Shown here: positions 11,301 through 23,585 of the stretch, piece by piece
Layout of the letters: every line of letters starts with the position of its first letter
Position numbering within the stretch: position 1 is the stretch's first letter
Source: Amphiura filiformis
Lineage: Eukaryota; Echinodermata; Ophiuroidea; Amphilepidida; Amphiuridae
Length of the DNA: 64,000 bases
Reading direction: 5' to 3'
Assembly (NCBI RefSeq): GCF_039555335.1
Contig: NC_092644.1
Span: 45,122,667 to 45,186,666 of the forward strand
Notes under the pieces: model-generated
Told to the model about the DNA's origin: nothing
Seen by the model: the letters and a program-made list of their open reading frames with translations, nothing else
The model's database searches: none
Position numbers and translations under genes: made by a program

Positions 11301-12874
11301 ATAAATATCACTAGATATAGTCAACTAGAATATTCTGACGATTATTATTCGATATAAATGAACAAGCCAGGCTGCTATTTTGCTAGTGACACTGGTCACC
11401 AATGGTCACGCAAGATTGCGACACGGGGCTGTTTTGAGAGTAACTTTCCAACCTACGACTCGATTGTTCCACCAATCATTTTCGCTGACAATTTAATACA
11501 AGCTCACGTTAGTTAATATCTATCATTACAGAGAAGCATACGACCGGTGCTTACTCACTGTTGTAGATATAACCCTTTTAGTGATCGTGACATGCAATTT
11601 TTCTCATTTTCCCGGCTACTTTGGACATGTTCAAGCTTCTTTATTTTCAATATAATTCAACTTTACTCGTTTTTTGTTGCTTTACGCTAATGTTTGGTAT
11701 CTTATCCGTGGTCATGGTACGTAATTTATGCAAAAAACGACCCGTGTCTTCCATTTCTGGAGCTACCGTAAAACCCCGTCTACAAGCATATAAAGTGCTT
11801 CTGTTGAAAGCTAAATTATTCCAGGCGCCATCATGGAGTTTGAGCAAATAAATTACAGATCCAAGCATATAAAATAAAGTATTATTGTAAGACCAATCTA
11901 TTGTATTGGTATATATACGCCTGGTTCGTTAAAGTTAAGCTTTCATCAAAAACCCTATATATGCTTGTAGACGAGGTTTTACGGTATTTCGCTAAAACAC
12001 GTTTGTCGGCCAAATTTTCAACATTGTGTTAAGTTACCCGTGCTCACCAACCCGTATAAATTTTCTATCGAACAAAAGAGGTCACGAAGTTGCCGTCGTA
12101 CTGTAGTAAAACCATCCTCTTTTAAATATAGCAGATCACGCTCTGGTAGTTCTGATCTTGGGCGGCCAGGCTGAAAAGTGAGCAACTCTGTACTTAGTGA
12201 AACTGAGTATGATTGGTCATTTGACTATTTTCTCTAAACCACTGAACTGGAAAATTGTGCAATGTATTCCATGGAATAAGTTTCTTATGGGTAGTTAATC
12301 CATTATTACGTCACTTCTACGGCGAATTGACCATTCATGGGCTGGAGTCATTGCAGAAATTGTCTGTAATAATCATCGAGATCAGAGTACCCTAGCTATT
12401 GTGATTGATAGAACTTACGTAATGGGCTTACACCTTCTCTGAATTAGAGAAGGTTAATAAGCTGTATAACATTTTATAAAATAAATAAATAAAATTTTGC
12501 ATTTTGAAGGTTTTCGGGCCAATGGACGATTATTTAAAATTGATATTGTAGTCTTCAACTGATGCTAGAAGTTTACGGAAGAACTTGATAGAAAAGTCAT
12601 GAGAGTACAATTCATATATCATATACTTTTTTAACTAATGTTTTAGAATATTTTCAACTATCGCGCTTCTCTTGTTTGGTTCAAGAAATGTAATGTAGAA
12701 ATAAGAAATTTGCACCCTCTTAAACATCCCAAACAAAAACACAACAAATGTATTATTAAAAGAAGGCTGTATCTGAAGTTGGTTAAGTATGCAACACATT
12801 TTATTAAGAACGAGTATTATTAAGAAGTATTATTTTTGTCTATTTTATATAATCGCATCATTCTACCATACGAG
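11301..12874. other. Intergenic, contains one small MITE; no gene recognised
   Basis: The homology with copy 2 stops near 11300. Apart from the inverted-repeat element at 11764-11986, nothing with exon-like or RNA-like structure was seen. Confidence 0.5.
11764..11986. mobile_element. MITE with TACCGTAAAACC termini
   Basis: TACCGTAAAACCCCGTCTAC at the left end is complemented at the right end (GTAGACGAGGTTTTACGGTA, one mismatch). The inverted repeat reaches about 45 bp, including GAAAGCT. TA at both ends is consistent with a TA target. Confidence 0.75.
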
Positions 12875-13950
12875 CTTAAATTTTGGGCGGTGGTCAGTTT
12901 TTTTGGCAAAAAAAAAAAAAAAAATTAAAAATGCTCCAATTTGAACGAAATTGGTCTCAAATTGCTTGTTATTTAAAAATAAGTCAAATAAGGAATAGTT
13001 GTAACCATGTAGGATGTTTCGTTACCTAGGAAACGTCACAACATAGGTTGTGGTCAATACCCAGCAAACACAAAAACGTTTTTAAAACGTTTTAAATAAG
13101 TTATATTTTGGGTTTGGGTTTAGGTAAAAACGTTTTAATAACATTAAAATGTCGGGTTATATAAAGGTCATGAAATCGTTTTAAAACATTTTGCATGAAA
13201 ACACACTACAACAATATTTTTAAAATGTTTTCGAAATGTCATTGTAAACTATTTTTGCAAACATTTTTGGTCAAATATTTTGTCAACACTAAAATAACAT
13301 TATGTTAAAATATTTCCACCCAGCAAACACAGAAATGTTCTTAAAATGTTTTTTACAAAACGTTTTAATAACATTTAAATGTCGGGTTATATAAAGGTCG
13401 TGAAAACATTTTAAAAACGTTATTGTAAATATTTTGGGCAAACATTTTTGCAAAATATTTGTTCAACCCCAAAATAACATTCTGTTTAGAATGATTTGTA
13501 CTAAGTTTTCAAAAATGTTTTTGGAATGTTATTAATACGTTTTTATACCCATTTAAATGTTTTTTGTAAAACATTTGTGTTTGATGTGCAGTAAATTACC
13601 AACAAATGTTATTTAATGTTATGAAAACGTTTTATACCATTAATGTACCCTTTATATAACCCGACATTTAAACGTTTTCTGACAACCTTTTATAACCTTT
13701 TGCGAATGATGTCGAAAACGTTTTGTGTTTGCTGGGTAGGCTGTAATGGGGGAATTGACCTTTATGGCCAATTTGTCAATAACGAAGCATTTTAGACAGT
13801 GCAAACAATTCCTTTTTTTACTTACTTTTGCTTGACGAGCAATTTGAGACCATTTGCGTTGAAATCGGAGCATTTTTAATTTTTGGCCCCTGTGTGGCCA
13901 AAAAAACTGACCACCGCTCAAAATTTGACCTTTTTGCTTATAACTCAAGA
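12875..13950. mobile_element. Inverted-repeat element split by a second element
   Basis: The left arm (12885-12970, with GGTGGTCAGTTTTTTTGGC and AAAAATGCTCC) is reverse-complemented at about 13840-13925 (GGAGCATTTTTAATTTTTGG, ACTGACCACCGC). The middle is occupied by a CCAGCAAAC element at 13060-13738. The open minus-strand frame at 13652-13948 is a by-product of these repeats. Confidence 0.65.
13060..13738. mobile_element. CCAGCAAAC-type DNA element, copy 2 (nested)
   Basis: TA-CCCAGCAAACACAAAAACG at the left and GTTTTGTGTTTGCTGGG-TA at the right form inverted termini with a TA flank. The internal AACGTTTTAATAACATT blocks match copy 1. It interrupts the fold-back at 12875-13950, so it arrived later. 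Confidence 0.75.
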
Positions 13951-14202
13951 ACGGTAAGTCGCAGGTAGGTCAAACTATACTGAATCCTTACAATGAGAGA
14001 AACAATTTGGTGTGCTTGTTAACCAGATTTGAGCAACTTTGAAATTTGACCACTGTGTTGACCTTTAACCTTGAATATGGCCGGAGTGCCGGGAAATATT
14101 TTTTGTTAACATCTTGAATGTGTTATAGGACCATAAAAGGAAGCTAAAAAGTTGGTTTGGTAGAGTCCTGGGGGATGCACATTAAAACCTGGTAGATACC
14201 CG

Positions 14203-14840
14203 ACCATCGACAAGTCTATGTTTTAGATCGTGGACTATGCCATCTTAATTTAATACGTAGTTCGTCTTAAAGAACCCCCGCGCGCATTAGTAAAATAAAT
14301 ATACACATTGAACCGGCCTTTATACAGTTTATTGGGTACTGAATTCGGATCTTTTTTTAAATTTAAAAGTGCTGACGGACGTGTGCCCAATCTTGTTAGC
14401 TCCACATTTAATACCAGAAACTCTAAATTGACCACGATATGGTGCAAAGTTTTATAGAAAAGGGCGCAGTCCAAAAAACAATTGTTTTTCTTCAGAGTTT
14501 ATGAATACGTTGTGAATATGTTTATGAATTTTTGATCATACTACGTGCAGTTTTACACCGACATGGACGTCATAGCAATTTTGTCAAATAATAGACCGAT
14601 ATTCTTTTTTGTTCGGTTTTAATACTAACCACAATTTTTGTGTGAAACTTGATAACAACCGAAGAGGGAAAATCCCTGGCAAACTTATGTTTCAATATTA
14701 AAATTAGTTCATGTATGACTTAGAAGCGTTATTTTACCCTGAAATGCTCGACAGGTTAACCTATATTAACCTAAATTTTTACACTTGGCTACACTCATTC
14801 AAAGATCTGTCTCAACCCACACATTCTTTATATCCGTGTA
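14203..14840. repeat. Dispersed repeat, copy 1
   Basis: Runs from ACCATCGACAAGTC through AGAGGGAAAATCCCTGGCAAA to CTCAACCCACACA. It recurs in the same order at 50753-51635. No inverted termini or coding capacity recognised. Confidence 0.6.
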
Positions 14841-15238
14841 CAGAAAGTGTCGCCCTCATGACAAAATACAATATAAAAAAAGTCACATTAAGTTGATTAT
14901 TTCTGATTTTTTATATTTTATTTACAACATGCCTTTTGCTATATCATTGGCTAATATTTGGTCCACAGATTACTCCTGCCACACTTTCCTTTAATTTAAG
15001 CTGTTATTCTTCTAGCCATTTGTCTCTCTTCTTCAGTAGTCCCCTTTGTCTTCTTCCCCTTCCTCCCCACCATTTTTAAATGTCCACCGAGGGGGTCATG
15101 AATTTACGGAGGTCATAGAATTTTAACACCAAAAATAGGGGTATCATAATTTTTACACCAAAAATAGGGAGTTATGAAATCATTTCGGGCTGGTGACTCA
15201 AAATTTTCCCGCGTTACGCTAGCATTCTTTTAACCCAA
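14841..15238. other. Intergenic, no feature recognised
   Basis: AT-rich with a pyrimidine-rich tract (about 15003-15070) and a short direct duplication of ACACCAAAAATAGG (15126, 15157). No gene seen. Confidence 0.4.
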
Positions 15239-15758
15239 AGGCTTGTCAGCGTTTCGCGCCAGGGTTATCTTGCAGTCCTGGAATCTCAGCCACGAGGACC
15301 TTCTCCTGAAGTCTGACCTTCCCTTACTCTCCAAACGCAGGGACTATGCTACTCTCTGTCACCTGTATAAGATCCTCCATCATCTTTCCTCCTCTCCTAA
15401 CCCTTACAACCCTCACCCCCGGCCTTCACTCCGTAATCTGAACTCACAAGCCATCGTTCCTCCTTTCCGTCGTCTGACCTTGTGCCAAAAATCCTTCTAC
15501 CCTAATGCTCCGACACTCTGGAACTACCTCCCCGAGGACATTATCCAATGTAATTCTCTGCAATCCTTTAAGTCAGCCCTCCGTGCCCATCTTGGCTAGC
15601 CAGTTCCTAATTGTTTTGGTGTTTGTTTTTTCTGTGTTTTTGGTTTAAGTTTTCTTTTTATTTTGCTGTTTTGATGTTTGGCCTCCCTTTAATTTATTGC
15701 TTTTGCGCTATTGGGCTGTGCCAGGCCTACGGGCCGAATGGTATAAATAAATAAAAAA
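15239..15758 (+). pseudogene. CR1/L2-like LINE 3' end, copy 2 (5'-truncated)
   Basis: Starts abruptly at GCTTGTCAGCG, inside the reverse-transcriptase C-terminal region. It encodes the same RDYATLCHLYKI...WNYLPEDI...FKSALRAHLG tail, then the same 3' UTR and GGCCGAATGGTATAAATAAA end. Loss of one base near 15257 shifts the frame relative to copy 1. Only a few substitutions separate the copies over about 500 bp, and the downstream flank is shared, so this copy belongs to a segmental duplication rather than an independent insertion. Confidence 0.85.
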
Positions 15759-17930
15759 ATCAAATTCAACATCAGATCACAGATTTCCTGGATCTGTGAT
15801 TAGATATAAGAGGGATTTACATATCACGGTTCCGGTAACTGACATATTTGGGACCCCCTTCCAAAGAACATGATAGCAGTACAGACCTGTACATAGAGCT
15901 TAAATTACAAAATAGGGCAAAATGTTCCCCTCTTTTACGCCAAGTTGAAGCTCGATCGGGTAAACTTTGACATTTGACCCCACATGACCTTTGACCTTGG
16001 AGTAGGATGACCTCAGATGATTTTTCACGTGCCCCTCAAAATGACTCCTATTATCCCTATAATCTTTGACCCCTACCTGCATGTGTATAACTTATATTCA
16101 AGGGCGCATGACACCAAATCACTGCGCGAAAGGTGCAATGGTGATGAGTTCCGGTTAAACGTATATGGCTACATGAGACAATGTGGTGTCCTTAGGGACC
16201 ATGTTCTTCGTGAGGTTGGCATGTTCTGATTTAAATGAAAGATGCTAACCTATTAATGACTAAAATAGATATGAAATTATACAAATCGATTTCACAAGAA
16301 AAGTAGGCCCCGTCCGAATTACTGCTAACGGAACAAGTTTTAATGCTAGTTTTGGCGTTGAAATAGCGGCGTCGCTTTTCTACATTTTTTAATAAAAAAC
16401 TGAATCTGTAAAGTTCCCCAAAATTGAAGCTAAAATGAAATTTCAGTCCTTAATTAATACAGGGATGACGTTAAAAAGTGAAAATAATTGTCACGCCTGG
16501 TAGAAAACGCCGCTTAAAAAAGTTGATTTCTACGTGCTTTTCAATGGAGAAGTTATTTGGTGGTTTACGCCCTTAAGCTTAAGCCAGTGGTTTCTGTTCC
16601 AAATCGGTGTTTACGCGTGTGGCACTATTTACCATTATTATTTATCTTACACCTAGGATACACCGAAAACTGTAAGGTTAACATAAAAGATTCAACAAAG
16701 CAGAACGCCCTGTTTTCCCCTTCAATAATTCTGTATATCAATTATATTGTTGTTATTGTTGCAATTGATGTGGTTAAAAGTGGCAGTGGAATTGATTATG
16801 GTTCTTATTGTGTTTTATCTAAATATTAAGTTCATGAAGTTCATCTAATAATACAAGAGGAAGTTACCTGATTTCTTAGATAAACAATGTCGTTGACGCA
16901 CTTTGATACGAACCTTAGGACTTGCGATGACAAGGATATAATTATCTGCATTTAATCGGGGCATAATTTATATATTGGAGCGAGATATTATAGAAATTTT
17001 AATAAGAAAAGAACAATTCAAACTACGTTTCTATCAGTGAACACACACAATGCCTAAAGGTTACGGTTTTCTCAAAATCTGCCTTAAAATTTGATGCAGG
17101 TAGCTACTTAAAAAAATTTGACGTAGAGAGAAAAATGACATTGCATCCGAAAGCATATTATTATTGTGGTAGATATTCTAACCAAGAAGTGTTTTAATTT
17201 GTGTTGAAACGCCTGATGTCGCTTTGTGAAATATTTCTTATTTCTTCTCCAATGCGTCTCTAAATCGCTTCTACATGGTGTCCCAGAAAAAAATACCGAG
17301 TGAATAAAATTGAACGTAAGTCGAGAAGTAGACATCAGAATCAAACAATTAAAAATGTAGCGCATACCCTTTTTTATTGTGCATCACATACGAAAATATT
17401 ATTTGATTCAGTTGACTGGTTGCGAAGAAATTAACAATTACATAATGCGCGCATCAATGCAGTTCATTCCATGTTTGATCACAGGTGCTTCCTAAAGTTT
17501 GTGTATCTCATTAAATTTAGTCCACATTATATTTTTATAATCTGACGGTGTTATATTATTTATGGTTTTATTGAAGATTATTAAAAGTTTGTCCGAGAAA
17601 ACATTGATTTCTGCAATTGGAAGCTTTCCAAATTTAATTCTTTAGGTTGTGCAAATGATTATGTTTGTTTTAACTTTTCAAAGAACATTTGGGCCAAGAA
17701 TGACAAGGATCAAGTGCTTACAGTTTAAGTTTATGTGTGATTTTTGACACCATGCAACATTAACGTTGAAGTTTTGACAGATTTAAACTTTGTATTACAA
17801 TTTCTACATAATATTCCAAAAACTTATTTTTGTGTGCACAGAAATTGTTTTAGCCAGCTGGAATTCTTTCATGTAATAATTCTTTATGCACCATTTATAT
17901 CAACATTAACGAAAAAATATATTTACAAGT
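15759..17930. repeat. Duplicated segment, copy 2
   Basis: Counterpart of 9448-11300. It lacks the local 250-bp duplication and has extra sequence at about 16090-16560. High similarity resumes from GCTTAAGCCAGTGGTTTCTG (about 16575) to about 17930. Confidence 0.75.
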
Positions 17931-18330
17931 ACCGAGCATCATCTTACATCATGCAAGCTTTCATTTTCAATATCGTGCAGGTTTTCAAATTTGAACAAAA
18001 CCTAATTTAATGTTTTGCAAGAAAAAGATTGTTTAAAAAAGAACGAAATGGATTTCACGGACCAAAACATGACGACCTTTAAAGTTAACAACTATTGTGT
18101 TGAATGATCTTTCTTTCAAACTTGGAATGAAGTGAATTGACGCATGCGTTATGTAATCGCTCATTTCTTTACAATCATGCAACCGATTCAAGTAAAATTG
18201 ACGTATAAGATGCAGAATAAGATGGGCTACCAGTTGATGTTATGATTTTTGGAGTCTGATATCTATGTCTCGACTTACGTCCAAATTCATTCGCTCGGTA
18301 ATTTTTTTCTGGGACACCCTGTATAGTTTG
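17272..18330. mobile_element. TIR element of about 1.05 kb, non-autonomous
   Basis: TGGTGTCCCAGAAAAAAATA with ACGTAAGTCGAGAAGTAGAC at the left is reverse-complemented near 18250-18325 (CGACTTACGT, CGGTAATTTTTTTCTGGGAC). The ends read TACATGGTGTCC and GGACACCCTGTA, so TA flanks are plausible (Tc1/mariner-like). No transposase frame. The copy in the first duplicate (from about 10632) has lost its right half. Confidence 0.65.
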
Positions 18331-18861
18331 TCTCGTCTCAAGTTGAGAGTAATGCCATCATGGATTTCACCGCAAATTCGAAACAGAGTCGCTAGCTTTC
18401 ATTGAGACTTGCCATAATGTCAACAAAATTATCAGTCATTAAACTCATTCTTAACATCATAAAACAATCATTGTTATAAAGGTATTTTGTTATTACAGTA
18501 TTAAAAATCAGAAGAAGGAATATTAAAATGTGAGCACAAATTCGCATCCAAGCATTGAAAAAAATCAATGCATGAAATGCACTTATCAAAGATCCACTGC
18601 TTGGTTCATTGCTTCATGAATATTGATATCGTATTTGAATATCACTTAATTAACATAGATTTACATAAATGAAATATGTGGAAAGATCAATCATCTTCCC
18701 AGCATACAATCCTATATTAAGTGTGGTTTCTAAATTCATCTTGAGTTTCTTGATTAGCATGTTCTTTGGCGTTTCAAGACAAAACAATAACTCCCTGGCT
18801 TCCTCAATGCAGGGGTGAGAAGGTATGATAGTTTAGCTGCTAAGCTCCTAGATTTGGTACA

Positions 18862-19752
18862 ATTGTGCACTTTGTAATAAAAGCATAAGAATGCCCACAC
18901 ATGAAGTACACGGTCCAAAGTTTATTGTAAGATGTGGAGCCACATCAGATTTGACCACTAACGAGGACACACAGTGGTAAAAATTTGAAAATGCTCCAAT
19001 CTTGTCGACAGATGCATCATATTAATTGTCTGATCACAAGGATTTCAAAAATATATAATTTATGCTATCTACGCCCTATAGTTACAGAGTTAATCTACAA
19101 AAATCTAATTTTTGGGTAAAAAGAGCACATTGGTTGTACAGGGGTAAAAATTTTAACTTGCTCTGATTTTGCCAAAATTGGTGGCAAATTATTTGTCTTG
19201 ACATAAGAACCAAGAAATAGTATAGTACTTACCATCTAAAATGTACTCTTTACTTGTTATTTGCAGTGGAAATGCAACGGTCAACAGGGCCCTATGGCCA
19301 GCCAATGACATTTTAAGTGTTTTACCTCTATCTTTGTAGGTTAACACAGTAGATATGCAAAAATATTCTTTTTATGATTTGTGTCAGCTGAACGGACAAT
19401 TTGCCACCATGTTTGTCAAAATCGGAGGAAGTTGAATTTTTTACCCCTGTACAACCAAAATGTGTCATTTTTACCCCAAAATGAAGTTTTTGTAGAATAA
19501 CTCTGTAACGATAAGTCGTAGATAGCATTAACTATACATTTGTGAAATCCTTGTGATCTGATGAATAATTTGATGTATCTGTCGACAAGATTAGAGTATT
19601 TTCACATTTTACCCCTGTGTGACCTTTCGTGACCTCTAGAGAGAGGTCACTAGGGTTCAAATCTGTAATAGCTCCACATCTTAAAATGAACTTTGGACCA
19701 TGCACTTCATGTGTAGATATTCTCATGCTTTTATCACAAAGTGAACAATGAT
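18862..19752. mobile_element. Fold-back element, arms about 350 bp
   Basis: The left arm (from TGTGCACTTTGTAATAAAAGC) pairs with the right arm (to CATGCTTTTATCACAAAGTG). Landmarks such as CTTGTCGACAGAT/ATCTGTCGACAAG and GGTTGTACAGGGGTAAAAA/TTTTTACCCCTGTACAACC lie in mirrored order. The unpaired centre is about 19235-19330. Minus-strand open frames here are hairpin by-products. Confidence 0.75.
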
Positions 19753-21985
19753 TCAGCTTAGAAGCTGTTCTTATGAAGATTACATTACAAGCATGCGAAA
19801 ATCAGCTGTGTGCAAATAGTATGGGTCCATGAGTGTCCCATATACAATGCAATATATGGGTTACACGTATAATGGGGACTGTTGTTATCAATTATGAATT
19901 GGCCCTAAATTATGCAAGCAAAATACCATTAACTAATGCACAATTTCCTATCAATTATTTGTTAATTAAGATTTACAGGACAAGAAGAATAGTACTATTG
20001 CGATCATCCAACTTACACAGAATTGCAGATACACAAACTACCTTTCACGTGTCATCAATAATACATTGTCTGTACAATAGAGGTTATCCGTGTTCTATAA
20101 GCTGCATATCCTACCAGCGACTCCTATACCTTGTTTAGGACTTTCAAAAGAAGTACCTGTATGTGCAACCATGACTATTTCAAAATAGCCCGCCAAAGTC
20201 ATGCAGGTAACTCCGAGGTCGTTCATTGAATTAGTTTGAATGAGGAATACTACGGGAACCAGCGCCTTTTGTTAGAAGTCACGCATGAGTAAAGTGGATA
20301 ACCTCTATAGGCTGATTCAGACAAAGTGTTATTCAAAATATGATTAAGAATGACAACTAGCAAAGTGAATGCAAAGAATTTTGATTGATTCCTCGCTCAT
20401 ACATTGTAATACAAAGGTAGTTTATTTTTTGTATTGTCTGCCAATTCTGCTCTGCCCACGTTTGCACTTGCACTGAACCACTAAGGACAACAATAAGTTT
20501 TATTATATTTCTTATTCAATAAATGTAGTATAGGTAAAAATATTAAAAATCCCCTGTTTGCTTCTATTAGGAATCGATATTGCATGATGTAATGCAATAT
20601 GGAGAACAATAAGTTTTATTATGTTTCTTATTCATTAAATGTAGCAGGCCTATAGGTATTTTTTTAATCCCTTAGAAATCGACATTGCATGATGCAATCC
20701 AACTGACCTTATTTTTGCATTTACATTATGTATGCATACTGTTTTCTGACCTGTTACTTACTTTTGATGGGAAATGCTCATACCAGCAACATTTAGCATT
20801 TGTGCAGTCATTCAATTTTTTTTTGTGAGCAATGAAGGGATTCATTTTTTTAGCCATGAACGAGCGGGAATGTAAACATTCAAATGGAGAAATTAAAATA
20901 AAATAAGAGGATGTCAATCCATTTTGAAATGTGGGGGGGGGGGGGTACAAATCCACCTTGAAATGAAGCCCCAATGGAAGCCATATCTATTTCATGATTG
21001 GTTACAGTAGAATAGACCTCAAAATCTAGGTATAATAAACTGAAGGTCATATCATACTTTAGCAATCACTATGAGCGAAGCGTTTTATTTTTATGACATC
21101 ACTTCCATCGGAAGAGCGACTGCACATGTATGTAACATCACTAGCATGCTGGAGCGTCAAGTTGCAAGCTAGTTGACTTCAAGGCAACTTTGATACTCTG
21201 CCGCTTGCGACTGATAGTATAATGATAAGCCCTTTACGTGACACTGAGTGTGTCTGAGAGGGATCTACCCTTTAGAAGTTCAAAGTTTTCCAAATCACAT
21301 CCCAACCAACATTTTTGTTAGACCTCAAAAATGTGACTATATTGTTGAACGTTGTGCTTTCTTTAATCAAACATGTGATTGTGACTTTATGATTAAAGTT
21401 GTCAAAATGATTCCACTACTGTCTACACTTATCCATAGTCCACTTGCCCATTTTGCATACTCTGGCTATTAACTCGGATTTATATTGATTTGTGTGCAAC
21501 TGATAGATTTTCACATCTGTATCTGATCTTTTCAGTCACCGCACTCCCTCTGTTTGTTAGCTTTCCAAGTGGACTACTGACTTTGCCTTGCGGTGAGAGT
21601 TAGGCCAATTTCTGGCCTAACTAAAATTGGCCATGATGTAATGCATCTTTAAATGGATCTGCCTTGTGATTGGTCGCCCATATCTCGCTATGGTTTAAAT
21701 CTTCCGGGCCCGCGCCATTACCATTAACTACACCGTACACAACTATCTGTGGTATTTGCGGCGCTTTTGTGTTGACGCGAAAGTTAATCTCTCATCAAAC
21801 ATCTAGCGCGTCTTGTACTATACCATGCTTAGTACTTGTGGTTAATGGACTGGTAAACAAGTATGCTTGACAGTGTGTTTTTAGAGAGCAAAGTCCCGGG
21901 GTAAAGTTCTGCTTAAAATTCATAATGTATATATTAAATCTTTAAATACCGTATTTCACTTTCGTAAAATCAATGGGATTGTTAA
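19753..21985. other. Intergenic; one local tandem duplication, no gene recognised
   Basis: At 20487-20700 a segment of about 110 bp (ACAATAAGTTTTATTATNTTTCTTATTC...ATTGCATGATGNAAT) is repeated twice in tandem. A G-run is at 20934-20945. Other open frames show no family resemblance. Confidence 0.45.
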
Positions 21986-21989
21986 TGTG

Positions 21990-22430
21990 GTTTGATATAT
22001 GTGACGTGTCATGTCAAAAGGAGACACTTTTGGGCAGGATCGTAAATGGAGAAATAGCCAAAAATCTGCCGGTGGGTGATTTTTTCACAATTTGGGTTTG
22101 TTGCGAATTTGTGATTTTATTAATGTTAAAAATATTGTCTGATAGTTTCAGACCGGAATATAACTGGCATCTTGTATTTTTTGAGACATTTTTCAAGATA
22201 ATTCCTACCCTCAACATTGTCAATAATATTTTTAAAGGCCGATATCGCAATTTCAAATTTTATAATACCACAACTTCCGAACTCAATATCTTCGCTTAGG
22301 AATGTCCGATTTCATTGGGGAAATCGGCTTTGTGGAGCAAAATATCTTTTTATTTAAGATATATAAAAACCTCAAAATTGATAACCTTCCCAAAAGTGCC
22401 TCCTTTTGACATGACACGTCACATATTTGT
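21990..22430. mobile_element. MITE with TATGTGACGTGTCATGTCAA termini
   Basis: The left terminus TATGTGACGTGTCATGTCAA, continuing AAGGAGACACTTTTGGG, is reverse-complemented at 22388-22426 with one or two mismatches. The interior has no coding capacity; open frames on both strands reflect AT-rich sequence. Confidence 0.75.
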
Positions 22431-23166
22431 TATCATGAAGGTGTTGAAGAATATTCGAACTGATAAGATATTAACTATTTCAAATGAGATATACTTACCA
22501 TAGTGGTACTTACTTTTTTAACTCTCTTTTATTGAAATGTCGCCCTCAATTTATAAAGCAACCAAGCTCTCTGACTGAGCCAACTAGAAAACAAGAAGAA
22601 AATATTTTGTAATTTGAGGTCGCTCTTAACTTTGCAAAAACAACCCAGGCCTGTAACAACCGGTCATTTACTTAATTAAATTATCACTTATAGTTTTTTT
22701 TTTTTTTGTATTTGCTTTTTGTCTTTAAATTGTCTTTTTATTGAAAAAGCCAAATCAACGTCAAATTTCAGTAACTTACAACAACAAAAAACGTATATCT
22801 TACTGATGGTGTCAAAGTTAGCATTTGTCTCTTACGAGTAATGTAAACATTCAGGTTAAATGTTTGATTTGATATTTCATGTGACTTCTCATGTGATTGC
22901 ACTTGAAATGAATCTATCCTGAGATTTTGCAATCAATAATTAGCTGGATTATTGAATGTATTTCACACTCTAATGCAATTCAGTGGCACAACATTCTCTT
23001 GAAGGAAAATAAAAATTTGGACCAAATGGAACCAGTTTTTTTAAATAAAATAACTGTAAACAATGTTTTGAGCAACAGTCGTGCTTTTCAACGATGTGCA
23101 ATTCAAATACAAGAAATGGTTCCTACTAATATAAAATTAAAAAGAAATAAAGGGTGATGTCGAATC
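22431..23166. other. Intergenic, no feature recognised
   Basis: AT-rich, with a T-run near 22690. No exon-like or repeated structure seen. Confidence 0.4.
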
Positions 23167-23273
23167 CTTTACACCCAAATAATGTGTTCTTGGTAGTAAA
23201 AACATAAATAATGGGTGAGGCGCTGCCGATCCCATTTTTTACTGCCGAGGACCCATTATTTGGGTGTAAAAAA
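23167..23273. mobile_element. Short MITE, about 107 bp
   Basis: TTTACACCCAAATAATG at the left and CATTATTTGGGTGTAAA at the right; pairing continues to AGTAAAAA/TTTTTACT with mismatches, giving arms of about 38 bp. Confidence 0.7.
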
Positions 23274-23585
23274 CAAAATGTTGCTGTTTCTTTATTTTAG
23301 AATCCGGTACTCCTGTCTTACACCCTGTGTATACTCATGCACAACTGACCATAACATATAGGTCTCATCATCAGAGTACCCCAAACAGAGTCCATGACAG
23401 AAGTCAACTGCAACCCACATCCACAAACACCACTTTTGTACGGAGAGCCTATCAAGCATGTACAGACTGTAACAATTAAAAAAATTATACAATTGAATTT
23501 TCAATTTTAGACAAAAATAAATAGGTCATGGCAACTGTGTCGTCCAGAAAATGAATTGAGCCATTTTTAACATTTTCGCGCATAT

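Noticed and set aside
13652..13948. 98-codon minus-strand frame
   Set aside because: Lies across the end of a nested DNA element and the arm of a fold-back; composition follows the repeats.
16017..16229. 70-codon frame ending in a Cys/Arg-rich stretch (ERCNGDEFRLNVYGY)
   Set aside because: Looks mildly protein-like but no family, splice site or repeat support could be recognised.
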